From the NCBI RefSeq assembly GCF_000381125.1, contig NZ_KB905931.1, positions 124,001-188,000 of the forward strand: 64,000 bases of DNA, in the 5' to 3' direction. Position numbers and translations under genes: made by a program. This DNA is from Caldimonas manganoxidans ATCC BAA-369 (GTDB lineage Bacteria; Pseudomonadota; Gammaproteobacteria; Burkholderiales; Burkholderiaceae_C). Positions 46,395 to 55,365 of the stretch are shown here, piece after piece. The stretch's first letter is position 1; every line of letters begins with the position of its first letter. A model generated the notes under the pieces. It ran no database searches and was not told the DNA's origin. It saw only the letters and a program-made list of their open reading frames with translations.

Positions 46395-48326
46395 TCACCG
46401 TGGCGCACGACGTGCGGCGCGGCTGAGGAAGCGCCCCACATCCACGGCGTCGCGCAGGCCGCCTTCCAGCGGGCAAGGGGTTGCGGTGATCCAGGCTGCC
46501 ACGGTACGGCCGGCCAGCAGGGACCAGGTGATCCCGCGTGAGCCCAGCCCGGTGCAGACATACAGCCCTGGCCGGCGCGGCAGGTGGCGTGGCTGGCCGG
46601 CGCGTCGGCCCAGGGCGGGCAGGGCGGTCAGCTCGGGCAGAGGGCCCAACAGGGGCAGGCGGTCGGGCGTCATCGCGCGCCAACCGACCCGGCCGTCCAG
46701 CCGGGCCGCATCGACCACGGGCGGCTTGAGGCCCAGGCGGGCCAGCTGGGCCAAGTTGTGCGCGTGGTCTGTGGCGCGCACGGTGGGGTCCTCGTCGCCG
46801 GGCTGGCTCGAGGCACCACACAGCGACCAGCCTTCGTGAGCGGGCAGCAGATAGCCGCCGGCGGCCACCGGCACGCGAGGCAGGACCAAGCCGGGCAAAT
46901 CGGCGGGCAGCCGGGTGATCTGACCGCGCACCCGCTGGAGCGGCCAGGGGAAGTCGGGCACGAGTGCGGTCGCTTCGAAACCATTGGCCAAGACGACCAC
47001 CTCTGCGCGAGCGGCCATGCGGCCCGCGGCATCGATCACGGCCCAGCCATCGGCATCGGGCTGCAGTGCACGGATCTCCAGCGGGCCGCGCCAGCGCACG
47101 GCCGCTCCCGCCTCGGCCAGCAGGGCATGGACCAGATCGGCCGGTCGCAGCCATCCGCCGCCGGGGTAAAACCAGGCCGGGCGGTCCAGCGGCAGTCCGC
47201 TGAGGGCCCGGGCATGGGGCACATCCAGGGCCTGCACATAGTCCGGCGGCAAGCCCAGGCGGTGCAGCAGGTGTTGCATCGATGCGAACGGACCGTCGTC
47301 GGCACGCAGCAGTCCGTCGAAGCCTCCGCTCAGGCCGTGGCGCTGGCGCAGCCAGGGCAGGTTGGCTTGCAGGCACAGGGCGGCGGCACGGTGCAAGCGG
47401 GCGTGAGCCCCGTCATCGGGCAGCACGATGCCGTGGAACAAGCCTCCTGGGTTGCCGGAGGCGCCTTGGGCCGGTCTGGGATGGCGGTCGATGAGCTCGC
47501 AGTGCCAACCCAAGGCGGCCAGCGCATGGGCCACACTGGCGCCAGCCAATCCCCCGCCCAGCACCACGGCGCGACGTTCGCGCACTGCCAGGGGGGCTTC
47601 GGCCGCGGGCGGCGGGGGGGTGTAGCGCGGCGCGAATCGCGCCACCGTCATCTGACGTTTGCCTGCGAAGCCCGGTGCGCGTTCCACCTCGAAGCCTGCC
47701 CGAGACAGACCTTCGCGCACGGCGCGAGCTGCGCTCCAGGTGGCGGCGGTGGCGCCGGGGGCGGCCAGCCGGCCCAGGCTGCGCATCAGGCCTTCGCTCC
47801 ACATCTCCGGGTTGCGATCGGGCGCAAAGCCGTCGAGATAAAACGCGTCGGCGCGCAGCCGCAGTTCGGGCAGCAAGGCTGTGGCGTCTCCGAAGGCCAG
47901 GATCAGTCGTACCCGTCCGTCTTCGAAATCCAACCGATGGAGATTGGGGGTCAGCGCTGGCCACTGCGCCTGCAGCCTGGCGGCCAAGTCGCGCAGCGGA
48001 TGGGCCGCCAGCACACGCGCCAAGTCTTCACGCGTCAGGGGGTGTTTTTCGATCGAGACGAAGTGCAGCCGATCGCAGCGCCGGGGATCCTCGCGCCAGG
48101 CGGCCCAGGTGGCCAGAAAGTTGTTGCCCAGCCCAAAGCCGGTCTCCAAGATGGTGAAATCGGGCTGGCCGGCCCAGCGCCGCGGCAGCCCGTTGCCCGC
48201 GAGGAACACATGGTTGGCCTGTGCCAGCGCTCCGGCGCGCGCGTGGTAGATGTCGCCAAAGGCTGGAGCAAACGGCACACCCTCACGCAGCTCGACCCGG
48301 GCAGGCTGGATGGGCTGGGTGTTCAT
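46395..48326 (-). CDS. mnmC: Bifunctional tRNA modification enzyme MnmC
   Basis: MnmC (643 aa) makes mnm5s2U at the wobble uridine of tRNA. The C-terminal FAD oxidase removes the carboxymethyl group of cmnm5U and the N-terminal methyltransferase adds a methyl. The methyltransferase (about 1-245) shows LETGFGLGNNFL and FYLDGFAPDRNPEMW. The oxidase (about 260-640) starts at VVLGGGLAGASVAHAL and ends in GLYVCTGLGSRGITWSLLAG. The ATG at 48326 gives the full family length. Fusion of both halves is typical of proteobacteria. Confidence 0.95.
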   Translation of the reverse strand: MNTQPIQPARVELREGVPFAPAFGDIYHARAGALAQANHVFLAGNGLPRRWAGQPDFTILETGFGLGNNFLATWAAWREDPRRCDRLHFVSIEKHPLTREDLARVLAAHPLRDLAARLQAQWPALTPNLHRLDFEDGRVRLILAFGDATALLPELRLRADAFYLDGFAPDRNPEMWSEGLMRSLGRLAAPGATAATWSAARAVREGLSRAGFEVERAPGFAGKRQMTVARFAPRYTPPPPAAEAPLAVRERRAVVLGGGLAGASVAHALAALGWHCELIDRHPRPAQGASGNPGGLFHGIVLPDDGAHARLHRAAALCLQANLPWLRQRHGLSGGFDGLLRADDGPFASMQHLLHRLGLPPDYVQALDVPHARALSGLPLDRPAWFYPGGGWLRPADLVHALLAEAGAAVRWRGPLEIRALQPDADGWAVIDAAGRMAARAEVVVLANGFEATALVPDFPWPLQRVRGQITRLPADLPGLVLPRVPVAAGGYLLPAHEGWSLCGASSQPGDEDPTVRATDHAHNLAQLARLGLKPPVVDAARLDGRVGWRAMTPDRLPLLGPLPELTALPALGRRAGQPRHLPRRPGLYVCTGLGSRGITWSLLAGRTVAAWITATPCPLEGGLRDAVDVGRFLSRAARRAPR

Positions 48327-48349
48327 GCGCGTCTCAGGGGGCTGCAAGC

Positions 48350-48372
48350 AAAAAGCCGGCCTCAGGCCGGCT
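48350..48372 (-). terminator. efp terminator
   Basis: On the minus strand AGCCGGCC-TGA-GGCCGGCT is followed by TTTT, 20 bp after the efp stop codon. Confidence 0.88.
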
Positions 48373-48392
48373 CTTGGCATGGACGGCGAAAT

Positions 48393-48947
48393 TCACACCC
48401 GCTTGCGGTATTCGTGCGTGCGGGTATCGATTTCAATCTTGTCGCCCTGGTTCACGAAGATGGGCACTTGGATTTCGAATCCGGTGGCGATCTTGGCCGG
48501 CTTCATCACCTTGCCGGAGGTGTCTCCCTTGACCGCCGGCTCGGTCCAGGTGATTTCGCGCACCACCGTGGTGGGCAGTTCGACGGAGATGGCCTTGCCT
48601 TCGTAGAACACCACCTCGACCTCCATGCCGTCCTCCAGATAGTGGAGGGCATCGCCCATGTTCTCGGCTTCCACCTCGTACTGGTTGTACTCGTTGTCCA
48701 TGAACACGTACATCGGATCGGCGAAGTAGGAGTAGGTGCACTCCTTCTTGTCGAGGATGATCTGGTCCATTTTGTCGTCGGCCTTGAAGACGACTTCGGT
48801 GCCGGAGTTGTTCAGCAGGTTCTTCAGCTTCATGCGCACGGTGGCGGCGTTGCGGCCACCGCGGCTGTATTCGGTCTTGAGCACGACCATCGGGTCCTTG
48901 CCCTGCATGATCACGTTGCCGGCGCGGATTTCCTGTGCAGTCTTCAT
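48393..48947 (-). CDS. efp: Translation elongation factor P (Arg32 type)
   Basis: EF-P (184 aa) relieves ribosome stalling at polyproline. The modified loop reads SRGGRN with Arg at position 32, the site rhamnosylated by EarP; E. coli has Lys34. Three OB-like domains are complete, ending [11 protein letters not shown]. The gene for EarP lies directly upstream on the same strand. The leader of about 200 nt holds five 13-bp tandem repeats. Several proteins in this window have Pro-rich stretches (for example AceF linkers), consistent with need for EF-P. Confidence 0.97.
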   Translation of the reverse strand: MKTAQEIRAGNVIMQGKDPMVVLKTEYSRGGRNAATVRMKLKNLLNNSGTEVVFKADDKMDQIILDKKECTYSYFADPMYVFMDNEYNQYEVEAENMGDALHYLEDGMEVEVVFYEGKAISVELPTTVVREITWTEPAVKGDTSGKVMKPAKIATGFEIQVPIFVNQGDKIEIDTRTHEYRKRV

Positions 48948-49050
48948 GGTGAATCCCTCTTGTGGGGGTCGGTCCTGGTCTGGAGTGGGAATCTCGGGGT
49001 GCCAACACGGCCGGGTTCGAAGGGGCTGATGCTCAAGGGCCTCGTGCCTC

Positions 49051-49115
49051 GATCACGGCCCTCGGTCACGACCCTCAGTCACGGCCCACAGTCACGGCCC
49101 ACAGTCACGGCCGAC
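49051..49115. repeat. Five tandem 13-bp repeats in the efp leader
   Basis: The units are 49051-49063, 49064-49076, 49077-49089, 49090-49102 and 49103-49115. The consensus is AGTCACGGCCCAC. Units 3 and 4 are identical, and the others differ at one to four positions. They lie 100-170 nt upstream of the efp ATG. Confidence 0.9.
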
Positions 49116-49158
49116 CGATCGCGCGAGGCGTGCGCACCCGGATACCGCAAAGCCTCTT

Positions 49159-49164
49159 ATTCTA
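49159..49164 (-). promoter_or_regulatory. Possible efp -10 box
   Basis: TAGAAT on the minus strand overlaps the earP stop codon region. The -35 match is poor. If used, the transcript would carry all five 13-bp repeats in its leader. Confidence 0.35.
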
Positions 49165-50265
49165 CCCTGAGCGCGCCTTCGAAGTTCGCGCGAGGTCCAG
49201 CAACTGGGTGCTCAAGTCCGCTTGCCTGGCTAGGGTCTCACACCACCGTGCCGCATGGGCCCGCCAGACCGTGGGGGCGGGCCAGCGCGAGGGATGCAGT
49301 GCGCCCAGCTCGGCCGACAGTCCGTTCCACGCGCGCCACAAGGCTCGCAAGGCGGCAGCCGTGCCCGGATCGGCGCCCTCCAGATAGCGGTCGAGGAAGG
49401 CTTCGAGCTTGAGGGCATGGGCGGCGTCGCTTTGGGGGTAGATGTGCCAAATGAACGGTCGGGCCGCCCATTGGGCCCGAACGAAGGAATCCTCGCCGCG
49501 CACCACATTCAGATCGCAGGCCCACAGGAGCTGGTCGAATTCCGTCTGGGTCAGGGCGGGCAGCCAGTGCAAGCGCAAGGCACCCACCGTGTCGGTGTGG
49601 CCTTCGCGCGGGGCGTGGCCAAGCAATGCCGCGACTTGCCCAGCGGCCTGCCCCGGGGTGACCAACAGCAGCGTGGGCTGCTCGGTCAGCGCTTCGAGCC
49701 AGAGGCTCAACCGCGGGTTGTCGTAGCAAAACAGCGAGACGACCCGCTCCTGCGGGCGCACCGTCAGCCCTTGCCGCGCCAGCCAGGCTGCACCATCGAA
49801 TGCGGCGCGGCGCTCCAACAGGCCCGGCTCGCGCAACAGACCGCCGGTGCGGGAGGTGAACCCGGGATAAAAGAATCGCTTGACCAGGCCCGCCCCCGGA
49901 GGGTGCCAGCGCGGCGAGGGCAGGCCGTGCGAGCGTTCGACATAGTCTTCGGCGCTGAGATATTCCAGATTGATCCACACCGGTGCCGGGCGGCACGAGG
50001 CCATGCGCTCGATGTAGGCCTCGGGCGGGTCGCAGCCGAAGGCCTCGACCACCACCTCGGCAGGCTCCACGGCGCACCAGGGCTCACGCCAAGGGCGCAC
50101 TTCCACGCCCGGGCAACCGTGCGGGGCCATCCAGTCCAGGGCGGCGGGCTCGTCGACCCACAGCCGCACTTGCTGTCCTCGGCCGGCCAAGTCGGCTGCC
50201 AGTCGCCAGCACACCCCAATGTCACCGTAGTTGTCGATGACGCGGCAGAAAACATCCCAACGCAT
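49162..50265 (-). CDS. earP: EF-P arginine rhamnosyltransferase EarP
   Basis: EarP (367 aa) transfers rhamnose from dTDP-rhamnose to Arg32 of EF-P. It is a GT-B glycosyltransferase. The N-terminal catalytic segment CRVIDNYGDIGVCWRLA (about 5-21) contains the conserved Asp near residue 13. The nucleotide-sugar site RGEDSFVRAQWA with WHIYPQ follows near 270. The ATG at 50265 starts MRWDVFCRVIDN as in the family. It lies 215 bp upstream of efp on the same strand and 34 bp from the divergent uvrC. Confidence 0.96.
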   Translation of the reverse strand: MRWDVFCRVIDNYGDIGVCWRLAADLAGRGQQVRLWVDEPAALDWMAPHGCPGVEVRPWREPWCAVEPAEVVVEAFGCDPPEAYIERMASCRPAPVWINLEYLSAEDYVERSHGLPSPRWHPPGAGLVKRFFYPGFTSRTGGLLREPGLLERRAAFDGAAWLARQGLTVRPQERVVSLFCYDNPRLSLWLEALTEQPTLLLVTPGQAAGQVAALLGHAPREGHTDTVGALRLHWLPALTQTEFDQLLWACDLNVVRGEDSFVRAQWAARPFIWHIYPQSDAAHALKLEAFLDRYLEGADPGTAAALRALWRAWNGLSAELGALHPSRWPAPTVWRAHAARWCETLARQADLSTQLLDLARTSKARSG

Positions 50266-50299
50266 CCCGACATTGTGAGCTCGGCGGCACAATGCCGCC

Positions 50300-52225
50300 A
50301 TGAGTGCCGATGTCACGACAGAATCCGCCCCACCGATGCAGCCGGCGCCGCGCGATCGCCTCTTGGCCGAGGTGGCTGCCCTGCCCAGCCTGCCCGGGGT
50401 GTATCGCTACTACGATGCCCAAGGCAATGTGCTTTATGTGGGCAAGGCCCGCAACCTGAAGAAGCGGGTATCGAGCTACTTTCACAAAAACCATGAGGGC
50501 ACGCGCATCGGCCACATGGTGTCGCGTATCGCGCGCTTGGAGACGACCGTGGTGCGCAGCGAGGCGGAGGCCTTGTTGCTCGAGAACAACCTGATCAAGA
50601 CGCTGCATCCGCGCTTCAACATCCTGTTCCGCGACGACAAGAGCTATCCCTACCTGAAGATCGCTTCGCATGCGTTTCCGCGCTTGGCCTACTATCGCGG
50701 CGCGGTGGACAAGAAGCACCGCTACTTCGGCCCCTACCCGAGCGCCTGGGCGGTGAAGGAATCGATCCAGTTGCTGCAAAAGATCTTTCGGCTGCGCACC
50801 TGCGAGGACACGGTGTTCAATCACCGCACCCGGCCGTGTTTGCTCTATCAGATCAAGCGCTGCTCGGGCCCTTGCGTGGGCCTGATCAGCCCCGAAGACT
50901 ACGCCCGTGACGTGGCCCATGCCGAGCGATTTTTGCAAGGCGAACAGCAGGGGGTGATCGACACCTTGCAAGCCCAGATGATGGCGCATGCGCAAAAGCT
51001 GGAGTTCGAGCAGGCGGCGGAGATTCGCAATCAGTTGGGCGCACTGTCGCGGGTGTTGCATCAGCAGGCCATCGACACTGGCAGCGACCGCGACGCCGAC
51101 ATTCTGGCCGTGAAGGTGCAAGGCGGGCGTGCCTGCGTGAACCTGGCGATGGTGCGCGGGGGGCGCCACCTCGGGGACCGGGCTTACTTCCCAGCCCATG
51201 TGGAGGAGGCTGCGGCCGTGGCGGTGGACGACGACGAGGCCGCGCAGGCCAGTGCCAGCCCATCGGTGGAGACGCAGGTGTTGGAGGCCTTCATCGCTCA
51301 GCATTACCTGGACGGCGGTGTGCCTCCCCTGCTGGTGGTCAGTCATCCGGTGGACAAGGCCTTGCTGGAAGCGCTGTCGGCACAGGCCGGTGTGAAGATC
51401 ACGGCCATGCACCAGCCACGCGAGCAGCGCCGCGCGTGGCTGGAGATGGCGGTCCAGGGCGCCGAGTTGGCGCTGGCGCGGCTGCTGGCCGAGGAAGGCT
51501 CACAGCAGGCACGCACCCGGGCGCTGGTAGAGGCCCTCGATCTGAACCCCGAAGATCTGGATCGTTTCCGCATCGAATGCTTCGACATCAGCCACACCGC
51601 GGGGGAGGCCACTCAAGCCGCTTGCGTGGTGTACGAGAACCACAAGATGCAAAACGCCCAGTACCGGCGGTACAACATCGAAGGCATCACCCCCGGCGAC
51701 GACTATGCCGCGATGCGCCAGGTGCTGCTGCGTCGCTATGGCAAGCTGGCCGAGGCGGCCGATGCAGGCCAAGCGCGATGGCCCGACCTGGTGCTCATCG
51801 ACGGCGGGCGCGGCCAGGTGGCCGTCGCGCGTGAGGTCTTCGAGGAATTGGGGCTGGACATCGGATCGATCGTCGGCGTCGAAAAAGGAGAAGGTCGCAA
51901 GGTCGGCTTGGAGGAGCTGGTCTTCGCCGACGGCCGGCCCAAGATCGCGCTGGGTCGGGAGTCGGCGGCGCTGATGCTGGTGGCGCAGATCCGTGACGAG
52001 GCTCATCGCTTTGCCATCACCGGCATGCGTGCGCGGCGTGCATCGGTGCGCACGGGGGGGTCCAAGCTCGAAGACATTCCCGGCATCGGCCCCAAGAAGC
52101 GGGCTAGACTGCTGCAACGCTTCGGCGGTCTGCGTGGGGTGGCTCAGGCCAGTGTGGACGATTTGGCCACGGTGGAGGGCATCTCGCGCGAACTGGCCGA
52201 AGCGATCTACAAGGCGCTGCATTGA
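50300..52225 (+). CDS. uvrC: UvrABC excinuclease subunit C
   Basis: UvrC (641 aa) makes both incisions in nucleotide excision repair. The GIY-YIG nuclease domain is N-terminal ([24 protein letters not shown], shown by GVYRYY and LYVGKARNL). A UVR domain near residue 205 ([17 protein letters not shown]) binds UvrB. The RNase H-like domain has [11 protein letters not shown] and [13 protein letters not shown]-terminal helix-hairpin-helix closes the protein ([16 protein letters not shown]). The ATG at 50300 gives full length. Confidence 0.97.
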   Translation: MSADVTTESAPPMQPAPRDRLLAEVAALPSLPGVYRYYDAQGNVLYVGKARNLKKRVSSYFHKNHEGTRIGHMVSRIARLETTVVRSEAEALLLENNLIKTLHPRFNILFRDDKSYPYLKIASHAFPRLAYYRGAVDKKHRYFGPYPSAWAVKESIQLLQKIFRLRTCEDTVFNHRTRPCLLYQIKRCSGPCVGLISPEDYARDVAHAERFLQGEQQGVIDTLQAQMMAHAQKLEFEQAAEIRNQLGALSRVLHQQAIDTGSDRDADILAVKVQGGRACVNLAMVRGGRHLGDRAYFPAHVEEAAAVAVDDDEAAQASASPSVETQVLEAFIAQHYLDGGVPPLLVVSHPVDKALLEALSAQAGVKITAMHQPREQRRAWLEMAVQGAELALARLLAEEGSQQARTRALVEALDLNPEDLDRFRIECFDISHTAGEATQAACVVYENHKMQNAQYRRYNIEGITPGDDYAAMRQVLLRRYGKLAEAADAGQARWPDLVLIDGGRGQVAVAREVFEELGLDIGSIVGVEKGEGRKVGLEELVFADGRPKIALGRESAALMLVAQIRDEAHRFAITGMRARRASVRTGGSKLEDIPGIGPKKRARLLQRFGGLRGVAQASVDDLATVEGISRELAEAIYKALH

Positions 52226-52259
52226 GACCGCCGCTCTCGTCGCAATGAGGAGAACCTGC

Positions 52260-52739
52260 ATGAAGCCCTGCCGACACCGTCGACTCCGTCTGTGGGCGGC
52301 ACCGCTGCTCGTCGGCGCCGTGCTGCTGGGCTGTTCTCCGGCGCCCAGGGTGCCCGCACCGCCGCCGGTGCCCACAGAGCCGCAGCCGGCCGTGTCGGTG
52401 CCCGTGGAGACCCGCGCGCGCCACTGGGACGACTACCGGCTGCGCGCGGCACGCCGCATCGTGGCGGCCAATCCGCAGGGCGTGTACCTGGATCGGCCGC
52501 CGGACGTGCTGCTGGCCATCCCGGTGCTGGCCATCGATCTCAATGCCGACGGCAGCGTGCGGCGCATCGAGGTGTTGCGGTATCCCGGGCAGGCCCGCGA
52601 CACCACCCAGTTGGCCATCGACGCCGTGCTGCGGGCCGCGCCGTTTGGCAGCGTGGCGCATCTGCCGCGTCCTTGGCGGTTCAATGAGACGTTTTTGTTC
52701 CGAGACGACCGGCGCTTCAAACCCCGAACGCTGGACTGA
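52260..52739 (+). CDS. Lipoprotein with TonB-C-like domain
   Basis: This 159-residue protein has a lipoprotein signal (LLVGAVLLGC, cysteine about residue 25) and a Pro-rich linker. The C-terminal half resembles the TonB C-terminal fold: IDLNADGSVRRIEVL, then LAIDAVLRAAPFG, then the final strand PWRFNETFLF. It lacks the inner-membrane anchor and long rod of TonB, so it is not an energy transducer of the normal kind. AGGAGAA lies just upstream of its ATG. It sits between uvrC and pgsA, 15 bp before pgsA. The function is unknown. Confidence 0.75.
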   Translation: MKPCRHRRLRLWAAPLLVGAVLLGCSPAPRVPAPPPVPTEPQPAVSVPVETRARHWDDYRLRAARRIVAANPQGVYLDRPPDVLLAIPVLAIDLNADGSVRRIEVLRYPGQARDTTQLAIDAVLRAAPFGSVAHLPRPWRFNETFLFRDDRRFKPRTLD

Positions 52740-52754
52740 GCCACAATCGCGCCC

Positions 52755-53321
52755 ATGTTTTTCAATCTACCCACTCTGCTGACTTGGGCCCGCATCGTGG
52801 CCATTCCGCTCATCGTGGGGGTGTACTACCTGCCCTCTTTGGACGTGGCCACGCGCAATCTGGCTGCGGCGGTGCTGTTCATCATCTTTGCGTTCACCGA
52901 CTGGGCCGACGGCTGGCTGGCGCGCCGCCTGAACCAAACCTCGGCGTTCGGAGCCTTCCTCGATCCGGTGGCCGACAAATTCTTGGTGTGCGCATCCTTG
53001 CTGGTGCTGGTGGAACTCGATCGGGTGGGCGCGTTGATTGCGCTGGTCATCATTGGTCGAGAAATCGCCATCTCGGCCTTGCGTGAATGGATGGCCAGCA
53101 TCGGTGCGTCGCGCAGCGTGGCCGTGCACATGCTGGGCAAGCTCAAGACCGGCACCCAGATGGTGGCCATCCCCTTTCTGCTCTACGATGGCGTGATCTT
53201 GCGCGTGATCGACACCCGGCTGTGGGGCACCGGGCTCATCTACCTGGCGGCGATCCTGACCCTTTGGTCCATGGTCTATTACCTGCAAAAGGCCTTGCCC
53301 GAGATCCGCGCGAGGTCGTGA
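52755..53321 (+). CDS. pgsA: CDP-diacylglycerol--glycerol-3-phosphate phosphatidyltransferase
   Basis: PgsA (188 aa) makes phosphatidylglycerol phosphate, the committed step to phosphatidylglycerol and cardiolipin, in the inner membrane. The CDP-alcohol phosphotransferase motif D-x2-DG-x2-AR-x8-G-x3-D-x3-D is complete between about residues 48 and 74 (DWADGWLARR to DPVADK). Four to five membrane segments are present. The uvrC-pgsA neighbourhood is common in proteobacteria. It converges with the LysR gene. Confidence 0.96.
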   Translation: MFFNLPTLLTWARIVAIPLIVGVYYLPSLDVATRNLAAAVLFIIFAFTDWADGWLARRLNQTSAFGAFLDPVADKFLVCASLLVLVELDRVGALIALVIIGREIAISALREWMASIGASRSVAVHMLGKLKTGTQMVAIPFLLYDGVILRVIDTRLWGTGLIYLAAILTLWSMVYYLQKALPEIRARS

Positions 53322-53418
53322 GCAGGCGCCGCAGGGCCGGTGCCTGAGCATGCGCCTGGCCTGGTGTTTTCGTGCGCGTCCGACGCGCCGGCTTCGTGGT
53401 GGCGCGTGTGGGCCGCCG

Positions 53419-54387
53419 TCAAGGCCGGCGTGGCCCTGCGGGCGTGGGGCGGTGGTGGGTCGTGCGCAGCCACGGTGGGTCGGCCAGCCAACGCATGAGG
53501 TGATCTTGCAGCAGACGCAGCCGCCAGGGCAGTGGGGCGCCGGGTGAGCGCGGCCGCGCCACCCAGTGCACATCGGCGTCCATCATGGCGTAGTCGGGCA
53601 ACACCTGCACGAGCCGGCCATCGGCCAATGCATCGTGCACATCCCACAGCGAGCGCAGCATCAAGCCGCGCCCGGCCAGCGCCCACTCTCGCACCACCTC
53701 GCCCGAATTGCTCGACAAAGGGCCGCTGACCCGCACGGCCACCTCGGCGGGGCGCCGGCGACGGTGGAGGGCCGTCAATCGCCACGTGGCATAGTGGCTG
53801 TCATGCTCGCGCACCACCAGACAGGCGTGTTGGGCGAGGTCGGCCGGTTCCTGCGGGACGCCGCAGCGGCGTAAATAGTCCGGGGAGCCGACGACGATGC
53901 GCCGGTTGTGCGCCAGACGACGCACAATCACCCCAGATTCGGGCGGACGCCATAGCCACACGGCCGCATCGAAGCTGGTGCTGGCCAGGTCCGGCCAATG
54001 TTCCATCAGGTGCAACTGCACGTCCACCGCCGGGTGCTGCGCCTGAAAGTCGGCCAGTGCGGGGGCCACCCACCGCCGGCCGAAACCGAAGCTGCTGACC
54101 AGGCGGATGAGTCCCCGTGGCTCGCCGACGCGCTCTTGCAGCGCGTCTTCCAATGCCGCCAAGCCCGCCCGCAGCTCGCGTGCGCGGGCGCAGAACAGCT
54201 CACCCTCGTCGGTCAGGCCCAGTCGGCGGGTCGTGCGATGGAACAAGCGCAGCTTCAGCCGCGCCTCCAGCGCAGCCAAGCGCTTCGAGACGGCCGGCGG
54301 CTCCATTTCCAAGGCGCGCGCCGCCGCGGCCAGGCTGCCGTGTTCGGCCACGGCCAAGACCAAGTGCAAATCCCGGTGTTCGATCAT
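53419..54387 (-). CDS. LysR-family transcriptional regulator (DmlR-like)
   Basis: This 322-residue regulator starts MIEHRDLHLVLAVAEHGSLA, with a winged HTH (AAARALEMEPPAVSKRLAALEARL) and an effector-binding domain from about residue 90. An ATG at 54438 would add 17 residues. Its gene is divergent from the hydrolase and dehydrogenase genes. DmlR-type regulators control malate or tartrate dehydrogenase genes, so those genes are the likely target. The intergenic gap contains a weak dyad GAAAC-N16-GTTTC (54419-54444). The effector is unknown. Confidence 0.87.
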   Translation of the reverse strand: MIEHRDLHLVLAVAEHGSLAAAARALEMEPPAVSKRLAALEARLKLRLFHRTTRRLGLTDEGELFCARARELRAGLAALEDALQERVGEPRGLIRLVSSFGFGRRWVAPALADFQAQHPAVDVQLHLMEHWPDLASTSFDAAVWLWRPPESGVIVRRLAHNRRIVVGSPDYLRRCGVPQEPADLAQHACLVVREHDSHYATWRLTALHRRRRPAEVAVRVSGPLSSNSGEVVREWALAGRGLMLRSLWDVHDALADGRLVQVLPDYAMMDADVHWVARPRSPGAPLPWRLRLLQDHLMRWLADPPWLRTTHHRPTPAGPRRP

Positions 54388-54480
54388 CTGGACGGCTCGT
54401 CGGATTGATGCCTGGATGGAAACAATATCTTGCCTCATCGTTTCTTGTGGGGCCGGTGTCGCGGCCCCACAATGCGCGGC

Positions 54481-55365
54481 ATGTTCGACGGCTACAGTCA
54501 TTGCGAAGTCACGACATCCGGGGCGCGCATCGCGGTGTGGCATGCCGGGGCCGGGCCCACGCTGGTGCTGTTGCATGGGCACCCCCAGACCCATGTGATG
54601 TGGCATCGAGTGGCCGATACGCTGGCTCGCGAGTTCAGTGTGTTTGCGCTGGATTTGCGAGGCTATGGCGATTCATCGCGCTTGCCGGCGCATCCCCAGC
54701 ACCTGTGGCACAGCAAGCGTGCCATGGCGCAAGACGTGGTGGAGGTGATGGCGCATTTCGGTCAGCGCTGCTTTGACGTGCTGGCGCATGATCGGGGCGC
54801 GCGCGTGGCGCACCGACTGGCCCTGGACCACCCTGATCGTGTGCGCCGACTGATGCTGTTGGACATCGCGCCGACGCTGGCGATGTATGAGGGCACGACG
54901 CGTGCCTTTGCCCAAGCGTATTGGCACTGGTTTTTCTTGATCCAGCCTGCGCCGCTGCCCGAACGCATGATCGAGGCCGACCCGGGTTTTTATGTGCGTC
55001 AAGTGATGGGGCAGCGCACTGGCGGCTTGTCGTTGTTTGCGCCGCAAGCTTTGGCGGCCTACGAACGTGCCATGCAGCGCCCGGGCTCGGCGGCCAATGT
55101 GTGCGAGGACTATCGCGCCTCGGCCAGCATCGACCTGGAGCATGACCGCCAAGACCGTGCGGCGGGGCGGCGCTTGGCCCAGCCGCTGCGAGTGCTGTGG
55201 GGGAGCCACGGCACCGTGGGGCGATGCTTCGACGTGTTGCGCTTGTGGCGCGAGGTGGCCGAGCACGTCGATGGGCGGGCGTTGGAGGCCGGACACTACC
55301 TGGCCGAAGAATGCCCGGACGAGGTGCTGCGCGAGGCCCTGCATTTTTTCAAGGAGAACGAATGA
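54481..55365 (+). CDS. Alpha/beta hydrolase, fluoroacetate (haloacetate) dehalogenase-like
   Basis: This 294-residue hydrolase matches the fluoroacetate dehalogenase family. The nucleophile and halide-side arginines are in AHDRGARVAHRL (Asp, Arg, Arg, about residues 104-108). The acid Asp is in LLDIAPT (about 128). Fluoride-binding His-Trp are in YWHWFF (about 149), and the catalytic His is in AGHYLAEE (about 271). HGHPQTH holds the oxyanion hole. Epoxide hydrolases share the fold, but they usually have Trp after the nucleophile Asp. The ATG at 54472 is the alternative start. It is 4-bp coupled to the next gene. Confidence 0.78.
   Translation: MFDGYSHCEVTTSGARIAVWHAGAGPTLVLLHGHPQTHVMWHRVADTLAREFSVFALDLRGYGDSSRLPAHPQHLWHSKRAMAQDVVEVMAHFGQRCFDVLAHDRGARVAHRLALDHPDRVRRLMLLDIAPTLAMYEGTTRAFAQAYWHWFFLIQPAPLPERMIEADPGFYVRQVMGQRTGGLSLFAPQALAAYERAMQRPGSAANVCEDYRASASIDLEHDRQDRAAGRRLAQPLRVLWGSHGTVGRCFDVLRLWREVAEHVDGRALEAGHYLAEECPDEVLREALHFFKENE

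Noticed and set aside
49051-49115. CRISPR-like array
   Set aside because: The units are 13 bp and directly adjacent with no spacers, and no cas genes are near. It is a simple tandem repeat.
46584-49412. Frame of more than 900 codons on the plus strand opposite mnmC and efp
   Set aside because: It covers mnmC, efp and the 13-bp repeats. The translation is His/Gln/Gly-rich with no family motif, typical of antisense shadows.
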